A stretch of DNA of 64,000 bases. It comes from Turritopsis dohrnii (lineage: Eukaryota; Cnidaria; Hydrozoa; Anthoathecata; Oceaniidae). The notes below the pieces were generated by a model. The model was given only the letters and a program-made list of their open reading frames with translations, searched no databases and was not told the origin of the DNA. The translations under genes and the position numbers were made by a program. Below, piece after piece: positions 1-12,289 of the stretch; position 1 is the first letter of the stretch, and every line of letters begins with the position of its first letter. Location: NCBI GenBank assembly GCA_027922465.2, contig BQMF02000478.1:62001-126000 (forward strand), written 5' to 3'.

Positions 1-411
1 GTTTTATCCACCAACTTTCAAGGCGTATATCTCATTACATGTCTTATAAAATATTGGGAATTTTATATCACAAGAAAGAGCTTTTCGTGCTGTATCCATT
101 AATATAAAATTTTTGCCAAAATATTTGTTCTTTGATAAGATATTGAAGAAAAACTCAACGATTTGGCTCATTAAATTCTTAAAAGTCAATTAACACATTT
201 TACAATGAAGGCCATTTGTAAACACAATACAAAAATTAAAAGTCATCACACAGTAAAAACATTTTATTTGAAAGTTTTATGATTAGTTGTTATGGGAAAT
301 TGATACGCAAAGCTATACTTAAAGTTTTCTAAAGGCTTCATCAGCAGAACAAAAGAAAATTACACCATTAAAAGTTCATTAGCATGTCTTTTAAGAATTC
401 AATATAAAAAT
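1..411. other. No gene seen; probable untranslated tail of the Penelope-like element
   Basis: AT-rich sequence without a convincing reading frame. The part nearest 411 directly continues the minus-strand Penelope-like copy past its coding end, so some of it is probably that element's 3' untranslated tail. The short open frame near the left edge has no recognisable features. Confidence 0.4.
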
Positions 412-1225
412 ATAAAAAGACTTTCCTTAATTTCTAAGGACAGCTTTATACAGCCGCATAATCGCCGCGTCGAATTCAACTCTTTATTAAATGCGACGAA
501 AATTCGACTGTATAAAGTGAAAAAATAATTAAGTGCGACATAATGAATTAAGTTCAGCAGAGTTTGTCGAATAAAACGGCAATCTTCGACATAAATTCGG
601 CATCACTTTATACGGCCGCATAATCATCGAATTTAATAACAGCTTTATTAAACTTCGTGAAAAAAGTGCACGAAAGTAGTGACAGCGTGTAAGAAACACA
701 CGATGATAAATTCATTCGACACTTATGCGGCTGTCTAAAGCCACATCAAATTTGATATGCGGCAATAAAACCTGTATAAAGTGACTGTCGCAATTTTTGT
801 CGAATTTTACCCGAATAAAAGTAATTTAATTCGACACGGCGATTATGCGGCTGTATAAAGCTGTCCTAAGATATAATTGGTGTTATCGGATGTAAGAACG
901 GAGAAATTGCTAATGTCCGCGCAATGTGATGTCATCAGTAAATGATCACTGACTGCGGAGTGCTAACGTGTCGAAACTATTTTGTCAGTGAGAGGAGACA
1001 CTCCCAGGTGTTCACATATGCTCTAACGTTCAGGTGTCGCATAGTTTTACCAATATAAGTAACGTTGCAGCTACTACACGAAAATTTATAAACAACACCG
1101 GAAGTAAGAGACCTGGGAAGCTTATCCTTAAACCGAAATAAAGAAGATAATCTCAAAGACGACTTGAATACTACTTGTAATTTGGAAATTAGCAATTTCT
1201 CCGTTCTTACATCCGATAACACCAA
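412..1225 (-). pseudogene. Penelope-like retroelement 3' end with GIY-YIG nuclease, broken
   Basis: Reading leftward from 1225, the minus strand encodes the C-terminal GIY-YIG endonuclease typical of Penelope-like elements. The stretch GVVYKFSCSSCNVTYIGKT (V-Y before the C-x2-C, then YIGKT) is visible at about 1040-1100. A frameshift follows near 1015: the open frame runs into a stop, while the expected EHLGVSPLTDK continuation is in the next frame. The motif FSVLTSDNTNYIL then appears at 910-867. There a 429-bp MITE interrupts the gene, and EIKESLF continues at 434-412. The RT domain is absent (5' truncation). In this family the nuclease nicks DNA for target-primed reverse transcription. The copy is dead. 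The GIY-YIG call is firm; the exact element family is not resolved. Confidence 0.7.
438..866. mobile_element. PIF/Harbinger-type MITE, TAA target duplication
   Basis: A 429-bp non-coding element with roughly 40-bp inverted ends beginning GGACAGCTTTATACAGCCGC, identical but for one base in the part compared. It is flanked by TAA at 435-437 and 867-869. The uninterrupted version of the same site is present in the inverted copy at 1196-1256, which has a single TAA, so the insertion and its 3-bp duplication are proven within the window. A 3-bp TWA duplication and a GG-starting TIR are hallmarks of PIF/Harbinger elements. No transposase is present. Confidence 0.8.
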
Positions 1226-1323
1226 TTATATCTTAGAAATTAAGGAAAGTCTTTTTATTCAAAAAGACAAACCCCAGCTGAATCGTAATATTTCGTCAGC
1301 TCCATTGTACTTATTTAATTAGT
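1185..1323 (+). pseudogene. Penelope-like element C-terminal fragment, inverted copy
   Basis: The plus strand encodes SNFSVLTSDNTNYILEIKE and then ESLFIQKDKPQLNRNISSAP before a stop at about 1320. This is the extreme C-terminus downstream of the GIY-YIG domain in Penelope-like proteins. The first 70 bases are an inverted copy of the minus-strand element, so the two copies meet head to head near 1190. Inverted, partially overlapping copies are characteristic of Penelope-like insertions. Confidence 0.65.
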
Positions 1324-1373
1324 TGCTTTTTATTAAAATTTGTATAGGGAATACTTGTATATACAGTGTGTTC

Positions 1374-2203
1374 CAGAGAATTTCGGTCTGAGATTTTAAC
1401 AGCTCATAACTTTTTACACATATATCAGATTTCAGCAATTTTTACACCATTCGATAGGATTTTATTCATAGATTTTAAAAATATACATATTGTTCTCCAA
1501 AACCTTTTAGTTTGGGAACAATTAAGGATTTTGCCATGAAAAAATCCAATTATTTTCTTAATGGTTAATTAACACATCTTTCAATAATAGCTATCAAAGG
1601 TCATTATAAAAAAGAATAACAAGTCAAGTGACTGTAAAACACAAGAGTCATTAAAAACAAAACTTTAAGCTGTCTCAACATGTCCCCCGTTTCTCTGGAC
1701 ACAGCTATTTGCTCTTGCTGTCATTTCATAAAGAGTGGCGAATAAAATTTTGATTTTGTCTAAGATTATTTGCTGCGTCAACAACTTTACTTCTCAGTTC
1801 TGATAGACTCTGGATCTCAGTGGAGAACATTTTTTGTAACAGCTAAAGATTGCTCATTATGATGTCAAAAACATTTTGTAGAAGCCCCCGTCCACAATTT
1901 TTAACTTTGTGATGAGATTATAATTTTAGTGTGTTCAATAACACCACGACATGTTCTTAATAAACAAACGAATAATTGCACGTGAAAACTTAATTTTATT
2001 AACCATTAACGAGTTAATGACCGTGACAGTTTAAAGAAATCCTTTTTACTACAAAGGTGTTGGACTAAATTATTTAAGATATAGGTTTTTGAAATCCTTG
2101 AAAGAAATGCTATCGAATGATGTAAAAATCTCTAAAATCTGATATATGTGTGAAAAGTTATAGCTTGTTGAAATCTCAGACCGAAATTCTCTGGGACACA
2201 CTG
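1374..2203. mobile_element. Tc1/mariner-type non-autonomous TIR element
   Basis: An 830-bp element with imperfect inverted ends of about 110 bp starting CAGTGTGTTCC and CAGTGTGTCCC (outer end inward). TA is present on both sides (1372-1373 and 2204-2205). A CAGTG start with a TA duplication is the Tc1/mariner pattern. The interior has no transposase frame, so this is a deletion derivative or MITE. Confidence 0.7.
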
Positions 2204-2205
2204 TA

Positions 2206-2889
2206 TATAAAAAAAATTATAAAAAAAATTTTGTACTTTTGTGTGATCATGGCTCGTGTGAGAGCCGAAAGCTAATAAACATGTCATAGAAAAGACTGTC
2301 GCTTTTTTTATTATTATTATCTGTAAAGACATGCTATGAATTCGATGTTAAAAGGTTAATACTGTTAATAATGATACATGTAACATAAATTTCGATAAAA
2401 GACGTTTAGAAAAAACTTAGAAGAATTAAATAAACATGGCGTTTTGTCAAAGGTAAAATAGCAAAGTGTAAATGGAAAAACACCTTGAAAACATACGATC
2501 CTGTTCGATGAAATTAACGGTGAGTTTCTGTTTTCTGAATCCATTCGGTGGGTATATTTATACATATTTATACATTCTTGTTGAACTTAGTTTCAGCATT
2601 CCAGCATCAGAAGAGCACTGTAGATGATGCTCAAAGATCTCCTGATCGATAATGAGGTTGGCGAAATTTCAAAAAGGCTAACCGAAGGGAGTCTTAAATG
2701 TGGAAATACGTGTGATTCAAAATTTTATAACTTGATGACAAATTAGTTAGTATATGTTGAACTGTAAATTGTTGTGTTTTAAACTTTTAAAAAAAATTAG
2801 AAAGGAGACATCCATTGAATTTGTATGTTTTGTTGTTTTGATGATCCCAAAATAGATGGCCTTCTGATTCCAGGAAAAGGAGGTTGTTA
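2206..2889. other. No gene seen
   Basis: AT-rich sequence with only short open frames lacking domain signatures, splice context or a repeat partner elsewhere in the window. Confidence 0.5.
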
Positions 2890-3306
2890 ATCGGACGTCT
2901 CTACGATGTCGTTACGGCCAGAGATTGAGAGACGTCTCAGTGAAGATGTGATTGGGACGTTTTCTGAGGATCCCACTTCGCGACCATTGAGCGACGTCTC
3001 AGGGACGTCTTACGATTTCGTTGGGGGTGTCATCGAGACGTCTCAGTGGAGATGTGATTGGGACGTCTTTTGAGATTCCAACTTCGCGACCATTTCGCGA
3101 CGTCTTAGGGACATCTTTTCAAGACGTCCCTACGACGTCTCTACGACGTAAATTTCATAATTCTGCGACGCCGTTACGATGTCGTTGGGATGTCATCGGG
3201 ACGTCTCAGTGAAGATGTAATTGGGACGTCTTTTGAGATTCCCACTTCACGACCATTTTGCGACGTTTTAGGGACGTCTTTACGACGTCTTTGTGTCCGC
3301 TGGGGG
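2890..3306. mobile_element. GACGTC-rich repeat element, copy 1
   Basis: Dense runs of GACGTC/ACGTCT palindromes with near-repeats of a unit reading roughly gacgtctcagtgaagatgtg. The right end, gacgtctttgtgtccgctggg, matches the terminal inverted repeat of the element at 14585-15473. An internal block around 3135-3230 is the inverted counterpart of 14690-14765. The left terminus is not found. The open frames crossing it are by-products of the palindromic repeats. Confidence 0.6.
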
Positions 3307-3650
3307 TTGTTCTCCACATAAAAAAGGTTTCCTTTTATAGCTGTATATACGTACATCATATGTGCTTTCAGTTCATATTACATCAGGCCGTAAAATAAAA
3401 ATAAATCTCCAGCCTGTATTGATAATGAATTTTCGCCTTTGCACTGAAATCACAGCTTCAATGGTTTGCTGTTCTAAGCATTTAATTACCAATCATCATC
3501 ATCTCAACAAAAACAAAACAATATTTTTCTGTTTTTTCTGGGTTTTGTTTCTTCAAAAGTTTTTACGAAACCTTTTAAGACAATACTGAACTAAAACGAT
3601 TTATTTCCATCATTTAATTTGAATTCTCTTGAATCATTTTAAAAGCTAGT
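3307..3650. repeat. Dispersed 0.35-kb repeat, copy A
   Basis: Collinear with 61320-61690 in the same orientation, roughly four bases in five identical by eye. Shared landmarks include ttttcgcctttgca, gaaatcacagcttcaatg, accaatcatcat and caaaagtttttac. Function unknown; it may be an old 3' untranslated region or a mobile repeat. No coding potential is conserved between the copies. Confidence 0.6.
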
Positions 3651-6600
3651 GGAAAAATCAAAAATCTTCTACAGCCCATCTGACTGAAAAAACATGGCGT
3701 ACTACTTGACTGTAGACTAGCCTCTATTCTTATCTAATACTGCTAGGCGAAAAATTCCATTCTGAACCGCGGCTATAAAAGTGAACGGAGAAGAAGGAGG
3801 AGAAGAAGGAAACTGCCGGTTTTAACATATATTTCGCCCTATGGGGAAATATATAAAAATAGCAGGATTTCGGGGTTTCATAAACTGTCTCTTAAAACGA
3901 AACCGAATCGGGATTGGCAGGGAAATACGGAACAAAAAAATTCGCCGAACATAGATAGATAGATACCAAGACGAAATCAATATCTTTCGCTTAGCGAAAT
4001 CTAATAAAGACAGGAAAGAAGTCTTAAATTCTTCTTCAAAGTTTCTACGAAGCAACTTCTTCAAAATCGGTTGGAAAACGTTTCATGTGCTCTCTGTGCA
4101 TATTTTACGGACTTGATAATAGAAAATTTGAATTGGATTAAATTAAGAAGTTTTTAATATAAAACGGATAAAATATCTGCACTGGCTCACTTTTCTTTCC
4201 TTTTTTTTTATCAAGTTATTTAATAATAATAATATTTAATAATATTTTGATATTTTTATTTGAAATTTATGTTCTAGGGAGAAGAACCATATATTATTGT
4301 ATGGATCCCAACTTGATGATTAAAAAAAAAAATAAAAAAAAAAAAAAATAAAATAAAATAACTGAGTATTTTAAACGTATAAAAAGTTAACATTTTTGTG
4401 AATTAATGTTGAAAGTGGCTTCTTTGTATTACATTTAGCATAGAGTGTTGGGTCTGTCATTTATTATTCGGAATAAAAAAACAATCCGAAATCCGAGCGG
4501 ACTTTCCGAAAACGGCAAAAAAGTGTTACATATACAGATAGATAGAGAGAATGTGTAAACCAAACAATTTCCTACGCTTAAAAGCGCGGAAATTGAATAA
4601 AACAAGAAAAAGAAAACGCAAGTATTGAGTTCAGGAAATTTATTGTGAGCGAGAGGAATACGGTGTTGCAAGATTAGCATATCCGATATGAGAATTTCAA
4701 ATAGGGAACAATATTTGTTTTTAAAATCAGGACTTTCTTTATCTTTTCTTTCTTTACGGACAAGGATATTTTCTCACACATTCAGCAAGAGATTCTTCTT
4801 CCAATAAACTCAGTTGTGTTGTTCTACCCACTCTTATTCTTACTTGTTGGATTTTGATGTGATATGATTTCATCTTTGATGTTTAATCTTTGAAACAATA
4901 TAGATCTATTCAATTGTTTCATTTGTTTATATCGGATTTTCTTTGATATCAAGATTTTTTTGCCATGTAATTAATTTTGCAATTGAAAACTTTTTCATTT
5001 CTTATCGCAAAACATATGCGACGAAAATTGGCGATGATCGGTTACTTTTGATTCCAAGAGTGTGTCCACTAAACAAGAATTAATATTTTTTACGATGATC
5101 ATTTGCGACAGCGCAAATAGCTTAAGAGAAAGTAAGAGAAAAGTCCCTCCTAGTTAAAAAGAGGCTTTCAGAGAGGCCTTGTCAACCTTCTACTTTTTTA
5201 TATGACATATTGTGAAGTCTGACGACGAAGGTATCAATAGCCCTTCGAAATATTGCTTAAAATTTAAAAACGATGGAGTATATTTCCGTAAAATGATGTA
5301 TCAAAATTTATAATTACAAAGTTACTCTTCGAAGATGACTCTAAAACAACACTAAAAGTAACGATCTCAAATATTTTTCTACTTTTGAAATTTCAACCCC
5401 CAGGAAAAGTAAATTGCCAATTTTTGTGAAGCACTAAAAAGTAGTAAGTAGTAAAATTCAACGTTCGTGATTCGGTTTAAGTAAAATCAGTGGACATTGG
5501 TTTTCACCTGGACGTCTTTATGTCAAAAATGGCCTGGGTGCAAAGTTGCTGACATATTAAATATTTGAGATCGTTACTTTTTATGTTCTTTACGTCTTTA
5601 CTTGCATTAAGCAAACTCAGACTGATTGTAAATTCTCCGCTCCCAAAAATATTTGTAAATTTTGGTTGGATGATTGAGCTTATGAACAATTATCTGTTTA
5701 TCCAAACCTCTGCTAAAATAGTTTTCACACAAAAAAAGATTAGTGGTTAGATGATAAAATATGACAAAAATTCTTTTTCTATATTTCATCATAATCTTGT
5801 TCTCAAAAAAAATGGTAAAAGAAATGAAAAGTCGAAACCATGAAAAGGTCATTCTTCACAGTAAATGAATTTCACGATTGACTAAATGCCTTATCCAACA
5901 CCGCTGCTGTTCCTCATGTAGCAATGAAACATAAAAACCAAATGTTTTCATTAAACACCATGTTATGGCAACTCGATAACTAGGTTTTGATCAGCTTATC
6001 GTGTTTATTTGAGAAAGCTCCATTCTTTCATTTCTACACTAATCCACTCAGTATAAGGTTATTGAAAATATATTTTTTTTACTATTATTACAATTATGGG
6101 GTTATTTGAAGAAAAATGAACTTGATCTTTTATGTGTCTATAAAAGTTTTGGTTTGTTGTAATAGTATATATAAGATTCATTCATGCACACCCTTTCCTA
6201 TGCCCAAGAAAGAAAATGCTACGGCAGGGATGCTAGCAGCCAGGATGCAAGAAATACCAAATGCAATTCTAATGTCAGTCTTTAGCAAAATAAAGTAATG
6301 CACATTATACCAAGCAGACATCTTGACAATCATCAGAAAGTTTTTTTTTAGATTTTATTCACAGGAAAGTAAATAACTTTACGATAGAGAGTCTGCTTTA
6401 CAAAATGAGGGTAGATTTCAGAATTTACTTAACTTTGGCAACGCAATACAATGCCAAACCTGGTATTATTGTAGAAGTTCCTACCCTGAGACATGAAACC
6501 TCATAACGCAGTGATTAATTGAATTGAAGTCCACGATGTTAGAATGTAAGTAAACATGAACTGTTGAATGCAATGAAAAGATCTTTTGTAATATGCATGT

Positions 6601-7015
6601 TCTTTAAAAACAGTAGTGTCAAATCGAATTGCTTGCTCATTCTGGATATGTATGTGTAAAAAACCGAAAGTTAAACTCTCAAATTTTTTATCAGTGAAAA
6701 GGTTCTAGATTGGCAGACAATGAAATTAAAACAGCGAAGAAAGTTTAAGAGAAAAGGGCAACGCAGTAAATTAAAACTTATAACATACCTTGTAGTATTA
6801 TTTCAAATCATCGTTCGTTTTTCACAGAATTCAAACTATTTGGAAAGCGACAAAATAACGTATTATGTAGCTACTCAGATAAGTGTAAACAAAAGTAATT
6901 TGATACCCATTCTCCATCTAGGATGGTTTGCTTATATTTTTTTCTCCAACAAAGATGACGGATAGACGTGTTAAGAATGCTTACAATCGTGAAAGTGTTT
7001 TTGAAATATAACAAG
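3651..7015. other. 3.4 kb without a recognisable gene
   Basis: AT-rich, with low-complexity tracts: a GAAGAAGGAGG purine run at 3789-3812, short GATA repeats near 3953 and 4540, and an A-rich tract at 4321-4360. Open frames of 60-81 codons occur on both strands but overlap each other, are hydrophobic or lysine-rich from base composition, and have no domain signature. Confidence 0.5.
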
Positions 7016-7850
7016 AGCCAGATGGCGCAAAACGGTAGCAGCAATTGTACTTAAAATTATGAAAAGTTACTACAAAGTTCTTTGAGGCTTGTGTTTTTTT
7101 ATATCTCACTGATGGAAAACAGGCATAAACCATAAATATATTAAAATGATTAGTTAGTGTAAATAGGGTCTAATCATAAACCACCAGAAATTAATTTATT
7201 AAAAAGACAAAAGAATTATACATGCGTGAGCCACACATTTTTTTATAAGAAAAATTTTAAGACCATATGTAGAAAAAAGCCACGCGTTTTGAAAAAAATA
7301 TTATGTTTTTAAAATTATAATTTCATGAAACCAAAAATGAATTCAAACAAATAACTGCCTTTTTAAATCTGAAAGTCTTAATACACTAAACAGTGTAGTA
7401 GCTAACAACAAACGAGCTAACAAGAAGTTTCGAACTGATAGGCTTTACTAACAAGAAAAACAATATATAACCAAATTTGAAGTATCGATGTATTTTCAGC
7501 AAGCATAAGTAATTAAAACTTCCATTTTTATGCAGACCTATTTGATTTATATTCATTCTTTCATGAATTATTTCATATAATATCAAAGAAAACGTCTTTT
7601 TAAATGTTTGATATGTAAAACCTTTCGAAGGCTGCGTTCCTTCATTAGAATTTGGGTTACGTTATTAGCGGAGTCTTGCGGACTCTAAATCGCAGACTAA
7701 TTGCCATTTCGGCCGGAGGAGTAGGAGTAGGAGTAGGAGTCCACGGGTGTTTTAATACGGTATTCGCTTTCGCTGCTACCGTAATAAATGATACGCGAAG
7801 TTTCAACCCCGCAAATGTTCCTACAAAGTAACTGAAAAATCTGTTCATAG
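7016..7850. repeat. 0.8-kb dispersed repeat, copy 1
   Basis: Homologous, in inverted orientation, to 25390-26125. Matching landmarks in order are agagccagatggcgcaaaac, the segment around 7230-7290, the gtaggagtaggagt microsatellite with its ggccggaggag edge, and the tttaatacggtattcgcttt block near 7750. A further fragment of the last block lies at 34410-34450. No coding frame is shared. Confidence 0.6.
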
Positions 7851-9191
7851 ATGCCGTCCTAACGAAACCTACATGTAAGTGTTAAATCCCCATTTAGAAA
7901 TTATCATTAGCAATATTTATTTCGGACTAGCCGCCATGGCGGCGTCGCTCGCCGCCTATGTCCACCTACTCTGTATCACTGTATCAATAAATGTCAAATT
8001 TCCTTATAAACGGCTCGTACAACTTGTGTTCAACCAGAAGCAGATTCGAAGTCACAACCTCTGGTAAAACCAATCTTTTATCAGTGTGACAATACCCTTA
8101 AAACGTAGAGAGAGAAAACTTCAACTTTTTATTAGCTTTTGTCTTAAAAAAGTTACGAGCTCTAACATGGGTGCTATCAAACGTAAGGGGGAAATGGTTT
8201 CTCTTCTTAAAAAGATCACACGGGAGGAGAGAAAAAAAGGCACGTGCTAAATGAATAAAGTGAATAAAAAAAACGTTCTATCTGAAGCGCATAACAATTA
8301 AAAAAAGAAATTAAATTATTAAAAGAAAAGCAAAAAAATATTTTGTTTCATGATGCTCTTTTTTTATCTATCGGTTTTTAAACATTTTGATTGCTCGAAA
8401 AAAAGTTCACCCGTCTCAGACAGTCAGGCAAGCTTTAGGATACACTGGCAAACCGCACATGCTGCCACGTTCTGCCACTGCTGCTTTTTGTCCAAAATGT
8501 TTAATCAGTTAGTTTCTTTGTATTTAGTTGATATATTGTTTTCAAAGCCAAGTCAACATGGAATATAAAACTAACACAATAATAATAAAAACAAAACGTT
8601 ATTCCTATTAGTTCATCAGCCAAAAAAAAGTCACATTCGATTGGGTTTGCAATGTATTTGCTTCGAACTCACGTCGCACACAAAAAAAGAAATAATTTCG
8701 CTCACAACTCAATCTACCATTTTGCGTGACTTACAAACAAACAAACAAACAAACAAACAAACAGACCGACAGAGAATTGGCTATTAATATATAGACTAGC
8801 CGCCAAGGCGACGTCGCTCGCCGCCCATGTCCACCTGCTCTGTATCACTGTATCAATAAACGTCAAATTTCCTTATAAACGGCTCGTACAACTTGTGTTC
8901 AACCAGAAGCAGATTCGAAGTCACAACCTCTGGTAAAACCAATCTTTTATCAGTGTGACAATACACTCAAAACGTAGAGAGAGAAAACTTCAACTTTTTA
9001 TTAGCTTTTATTTTAAAAAAGTTACGCGCTCTAACATGGGTGCTATCAAACGTAAGGGGGAAATGGTTTCTCTTCTTAAAAAGATCACACGGGAGGAGAG
9101 AAAAAAAGGCACGTGCTAAATGAATAAAGTGAATAAAAAAAACGTTCGATCTGAAGCCCATAACAGTTAAAGAAAGAAATTAAATTATTAA

Positions 9192-10424
9192 CCCTTTGAA
9201 TGCCAAGGCTTTTTCGCACAGCGACCAAAGACGTATATATACGTCATCGGAACTTTTTGCAGAATCCGATACCTTTTTATGTCAACGACCAATGACGTAT
9301 ATATACGTCCAATTCGCAACATCTTAGCGGCCATAATGAATGACACTCAGCAACCAAGCGAATTTATAAAAAACACAATAATTAACGAAAACGTGTTTTT
9401 CCTTCATAAGATATAAATATTTTCCAGTTAGAATGTTCAGTGTCCCTCGGGATTATGATAAAAAAGACATTAATTCACGGAACACGTTTTTACTTCATAA
9501 AACATAAATATTTTCCAGTTAAAATATTCAGTGTCCCACGGGAGTATGATAATCTTCAAAACATGGAGCTGGACAAAGACCATGATGGTTAATGCAGTTT
9601 TTGCACTGATACCTGCTTTCTTTTCGAATGTTTTTTTTGGAACAAATGACACACCGTTTCGATGGATTGCTTTTCTTGGGAGTTGGCGGGATCAATTCTA
9701 AAAAATGCCTGCCAACAATTGGAAGGTGAAATTGTGGTGCTTTTGCTTTCGCGCGATTGATGGTATGTTGAATGACATTGAGTTTAAACTGCATAAATCG
9801 ACCAGAAGAATTTCGACTTTTCTCGCATAAGATGAAGGCATTCAGAACTGCTTCTTCGATGAAACGCACAGCTACTTTTGTGGTCCACTTGAGTGTTTTT
9901 CTTACCGAACTGTAGTTTCCAATTAAAGCATCATTGCGGTCCACACCACCCATGTACTTGTTATAGTCGTTTACAAGCGTAAGTTTACGAATAGGTGTCC
10001 CATCACGAGCAACTTTTCTAGTAGCGGCAATTGTTGCTTCATGAATTGTAGATAAGAAATAAATCTCTTTTTTGTCCTTAAAACTGTCGTTAGGCTTACG
10101 ATCGTCGTAACGTAAGCCTTACGACGTCTAGTGAGAACCAGCCTTTAAAGAAACCACGCTGAGCAACCAAACGTTGTTTATGTGAACGACAAAATACTTT
10201 AACATTTTACTACAGTTGGAGACGTATATATACGTCCGTGGTCGTTGGAGAAGCTTTATTAGGACGTATAGATACGTCATTGGTCGCTCAGATGAAACAC
10301 GGTCGGTCGGCGATCACAATGCGTGAAGACGTATATATACGTCCATGGTTGCTGAGGTGAAAAATGCTTGGTTGCCGCGAATAGCAAAGTTGGACGTATA
10401 TATACGTCCTTGGCATTCAAAGGG
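9192..10424 (-). mobile_element. piggyBac deletion derivative with TTAA target duplications
   Basis: A 1233-bp element with inverted ends CCCTTTGAATGCCAAGG, flanked by TTAA at 9188-9191 and 10425-10428. It sits in copy 2 of the 869-bp array. Copy 1 (near 8311) shows the intact site with one TTAA, so the borders are exact. Six copies (one imperfect) of the 16-bp palindrome GACGTATATATACGTC lie near the ends, two on the left and four on the right. The interior keeps only the C-terminal part of a transposase on the minus strand. CCCT termini plus TTAA are diagnostic of piggyBac. Confidence 0.93.
9528..10085 (-). pseudogene. piggyBac transposase, C-terminal fragment
   Basis: The open minus-strand frame extends upstream of its first ATG (9953) to about 10085 without a stop. 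It contains the DDE_Tnp_1_7 signature: IRKLTLVNDYNKYMGGVDRN, with the final catalytic Asp of piggyBac transposases in GGVD. Downstream is a cysteine-rich domain (CVICSKKNIRKESRYQCKNC, then a C/H-rich tail), as in the piggyBac C-terminal zinc ribbon that binds the ends. The N-terminal half with the first catalytic Asp residues has been deleted, so the protein cannot be active. No internal stop is seen in what remains, which suggests a recent deletion. It ends about 340 bp inside the left terminus. Confidence 0.9.
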
Positions 10425-12289
10425 TTAAAAGAAAAGCAAAAAAATATTTTGTTTCATGATACTCTTTTTTTACCTATCGGTTTTTAAACATTTTGATTGC
10501 TCGAAAAAAAGTTTACCCGTCTCAGACAGTCAGGCAAGGATACGTTAGGATACACTGGCAAACATGCTGCCACGTTCTGCCACTGCTGCTTTTTATCCAA
10601 ACTGTTTAATCAGTTAGTTTCTTTGTATTTAGTTGATGTATTGTTTTCAAAGCCAACGTACTCAACGTAGTCCTTGGAATATAAAACTGACAATAATAAT
10701 AAAAACAAAACGTTATTCCTATTAGTTCATCAGCCAAAAAAAGTCACGTTCGATTGGGGTTGCAATGTATTTGCTTCAAACTCACGTCGCACACAAAAAA
10801 AGAAATAATTTTGCTCACAACTCAATCTACCATTTTGTGTGACTTACAAACAAACAAGCAAACAAACAAACAGACAGAGAATTGGCTATTAATATATAGA
10901 CTAGCCGCCAAGGCGGCGTCGCTCGTCGCCCATGTCCACCTGCTCTGTATCACTGTATCAATAAACGTCAAATTTCCTTATAAACGGCTCGTACAACCAG
11001 AAGCAGATTCGAAGTCACAACCTCTGGTAAAACCAATCTTTTATCAGTGTAACAATATACTCAAAACGTATAGAGAGAAAACTTCAACTTTTTATTAACT
11101 TTTGTTTAAAAAAAGTTACGCGCTCTAACATGGGTGCTATCAAACGTAAGGGGAAAATGGATTCTCTTCTTAAAAAGATCACACGGGAGGAGAGAAGAAA
11201 AGGCACTTGCTAAATGAATCAAGTGAATAAAAAAAACGTTCGATCTGATATAAAATAAAATAGATTAAAAGAAATCGATTAAAGACAACTATTATGACAA
11301 AAGCAAAAAAAAAATATTTTGTTTTATGATATTTTTTTTTACCTATAGGTTTTTAAACATTTTCATTACTCGAAAAAAAAGTTCACCCGTCTCAGACAGT
11401 CAGGCAAGGATACGTTAGGATACACTGGCAAACCGAGATGCTACCACGTTCTCCCACGGCTGCTTTTTGTCCAAAATGTTTTATCAGTTAGTTTCTTTGT
11501 ATTTAGTTGATGTATTGTTTTCAAAGCCAAGTCAACGTGGAATATAAAACTAACAAAATAATAAAAACGAAACGTTATTCCTATTAGTTCATCAGCCAAA
11601 AAAAAGTCACATTCGATTGGGTTTGCAATGTATTTGCTTCGAACTCACGTCGCACACAAAAAAAGAAATAATTTCGCTCACAACTCAATCTACCATTTTG
11701 CGTGACTTACAAACAAACAAACAAACAAACAAACAAACAGACAGACAGAGAATCGGCTATTAATATATAGATAGCCGCCAAGGCGCCGTCGTTCGCCGCC
11801 CATGTCTATCTGCTCTGTATCACTGTATCAATAAACGTCAAATTTCCTTATAAACGGCTCATACAACTTGAAAAAATTCGAAGTCACAACCTCTGGTGTG
11901 CAGTCAGTGTTACATCAGTGTTACAATAATTATTTTTCAGGTTTTTCATGATGTGTAACTTATTTATTTTTTAAAACCAATCGTTGATCAGTACAACAAT
12001 ACACTCAAAACGTAGGAAGAAAAAACTTCAACTTTTTATTAGCTTTTGTTTTAAAAAAGTTACGCGCTCTAACATGGGTGCTATCAAACAGGTCGAAAAT
12101 GGTTTCTCTTCTTAAAAAGTTCACACGGGAGGAGAGAAAAAAAGCACGTGCTAAATGAATAAACTGAATAAAAGAAAAGTTCGATTAGAAGCGCTTAACA
12201 AATAAAAGAAATTGAATTATTAAAAGAAAAGCAAAAACATTTGACTTACAAACAAACAAACAGACCGTGAATCGGCTATTAATATATAG

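Larger units (their letters stand above)
7926..12289 (+). repeat. Head-to-tail array of an 869-bp unit (4 copies)
   Basis: Unit starts (actagccgccaaggcg or a close variant) fall at 7926, 8795, 10901 and about 11770. The spacing is exactly 869 bp once the piggyBac insert and its duplicated TTAA in copy 2 are subtracted. Each full unit begins with a GC-rich hairpin (gccgcc...ggcggc), contains tcgattgggtttgcaatg, and ends with a CAAA microsatellite and ggctattaatatatag. Copy 4 lacks an internal stretch of about 350 bp. The copies are very similar, so the array is fairly young. The unit shares motifs with the family at 20871-25130. Possible classes are a rolling-circle (Helitron-like) tandem or a satellite; no protein is encoded. 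Confidence 0.75.

Noticed and set aside
2890..3359. Frames across the GACGTC blocks
   Set aside because: Both strands are open because the sequence is a repeated palindrome; the repeated DVP/TSL text is not a real protein.
9470..9652. Second minus-strand frame overlapping the piggyBac fragment end
   Set aside because: Different frame from the transposase, without a domain; shadow.
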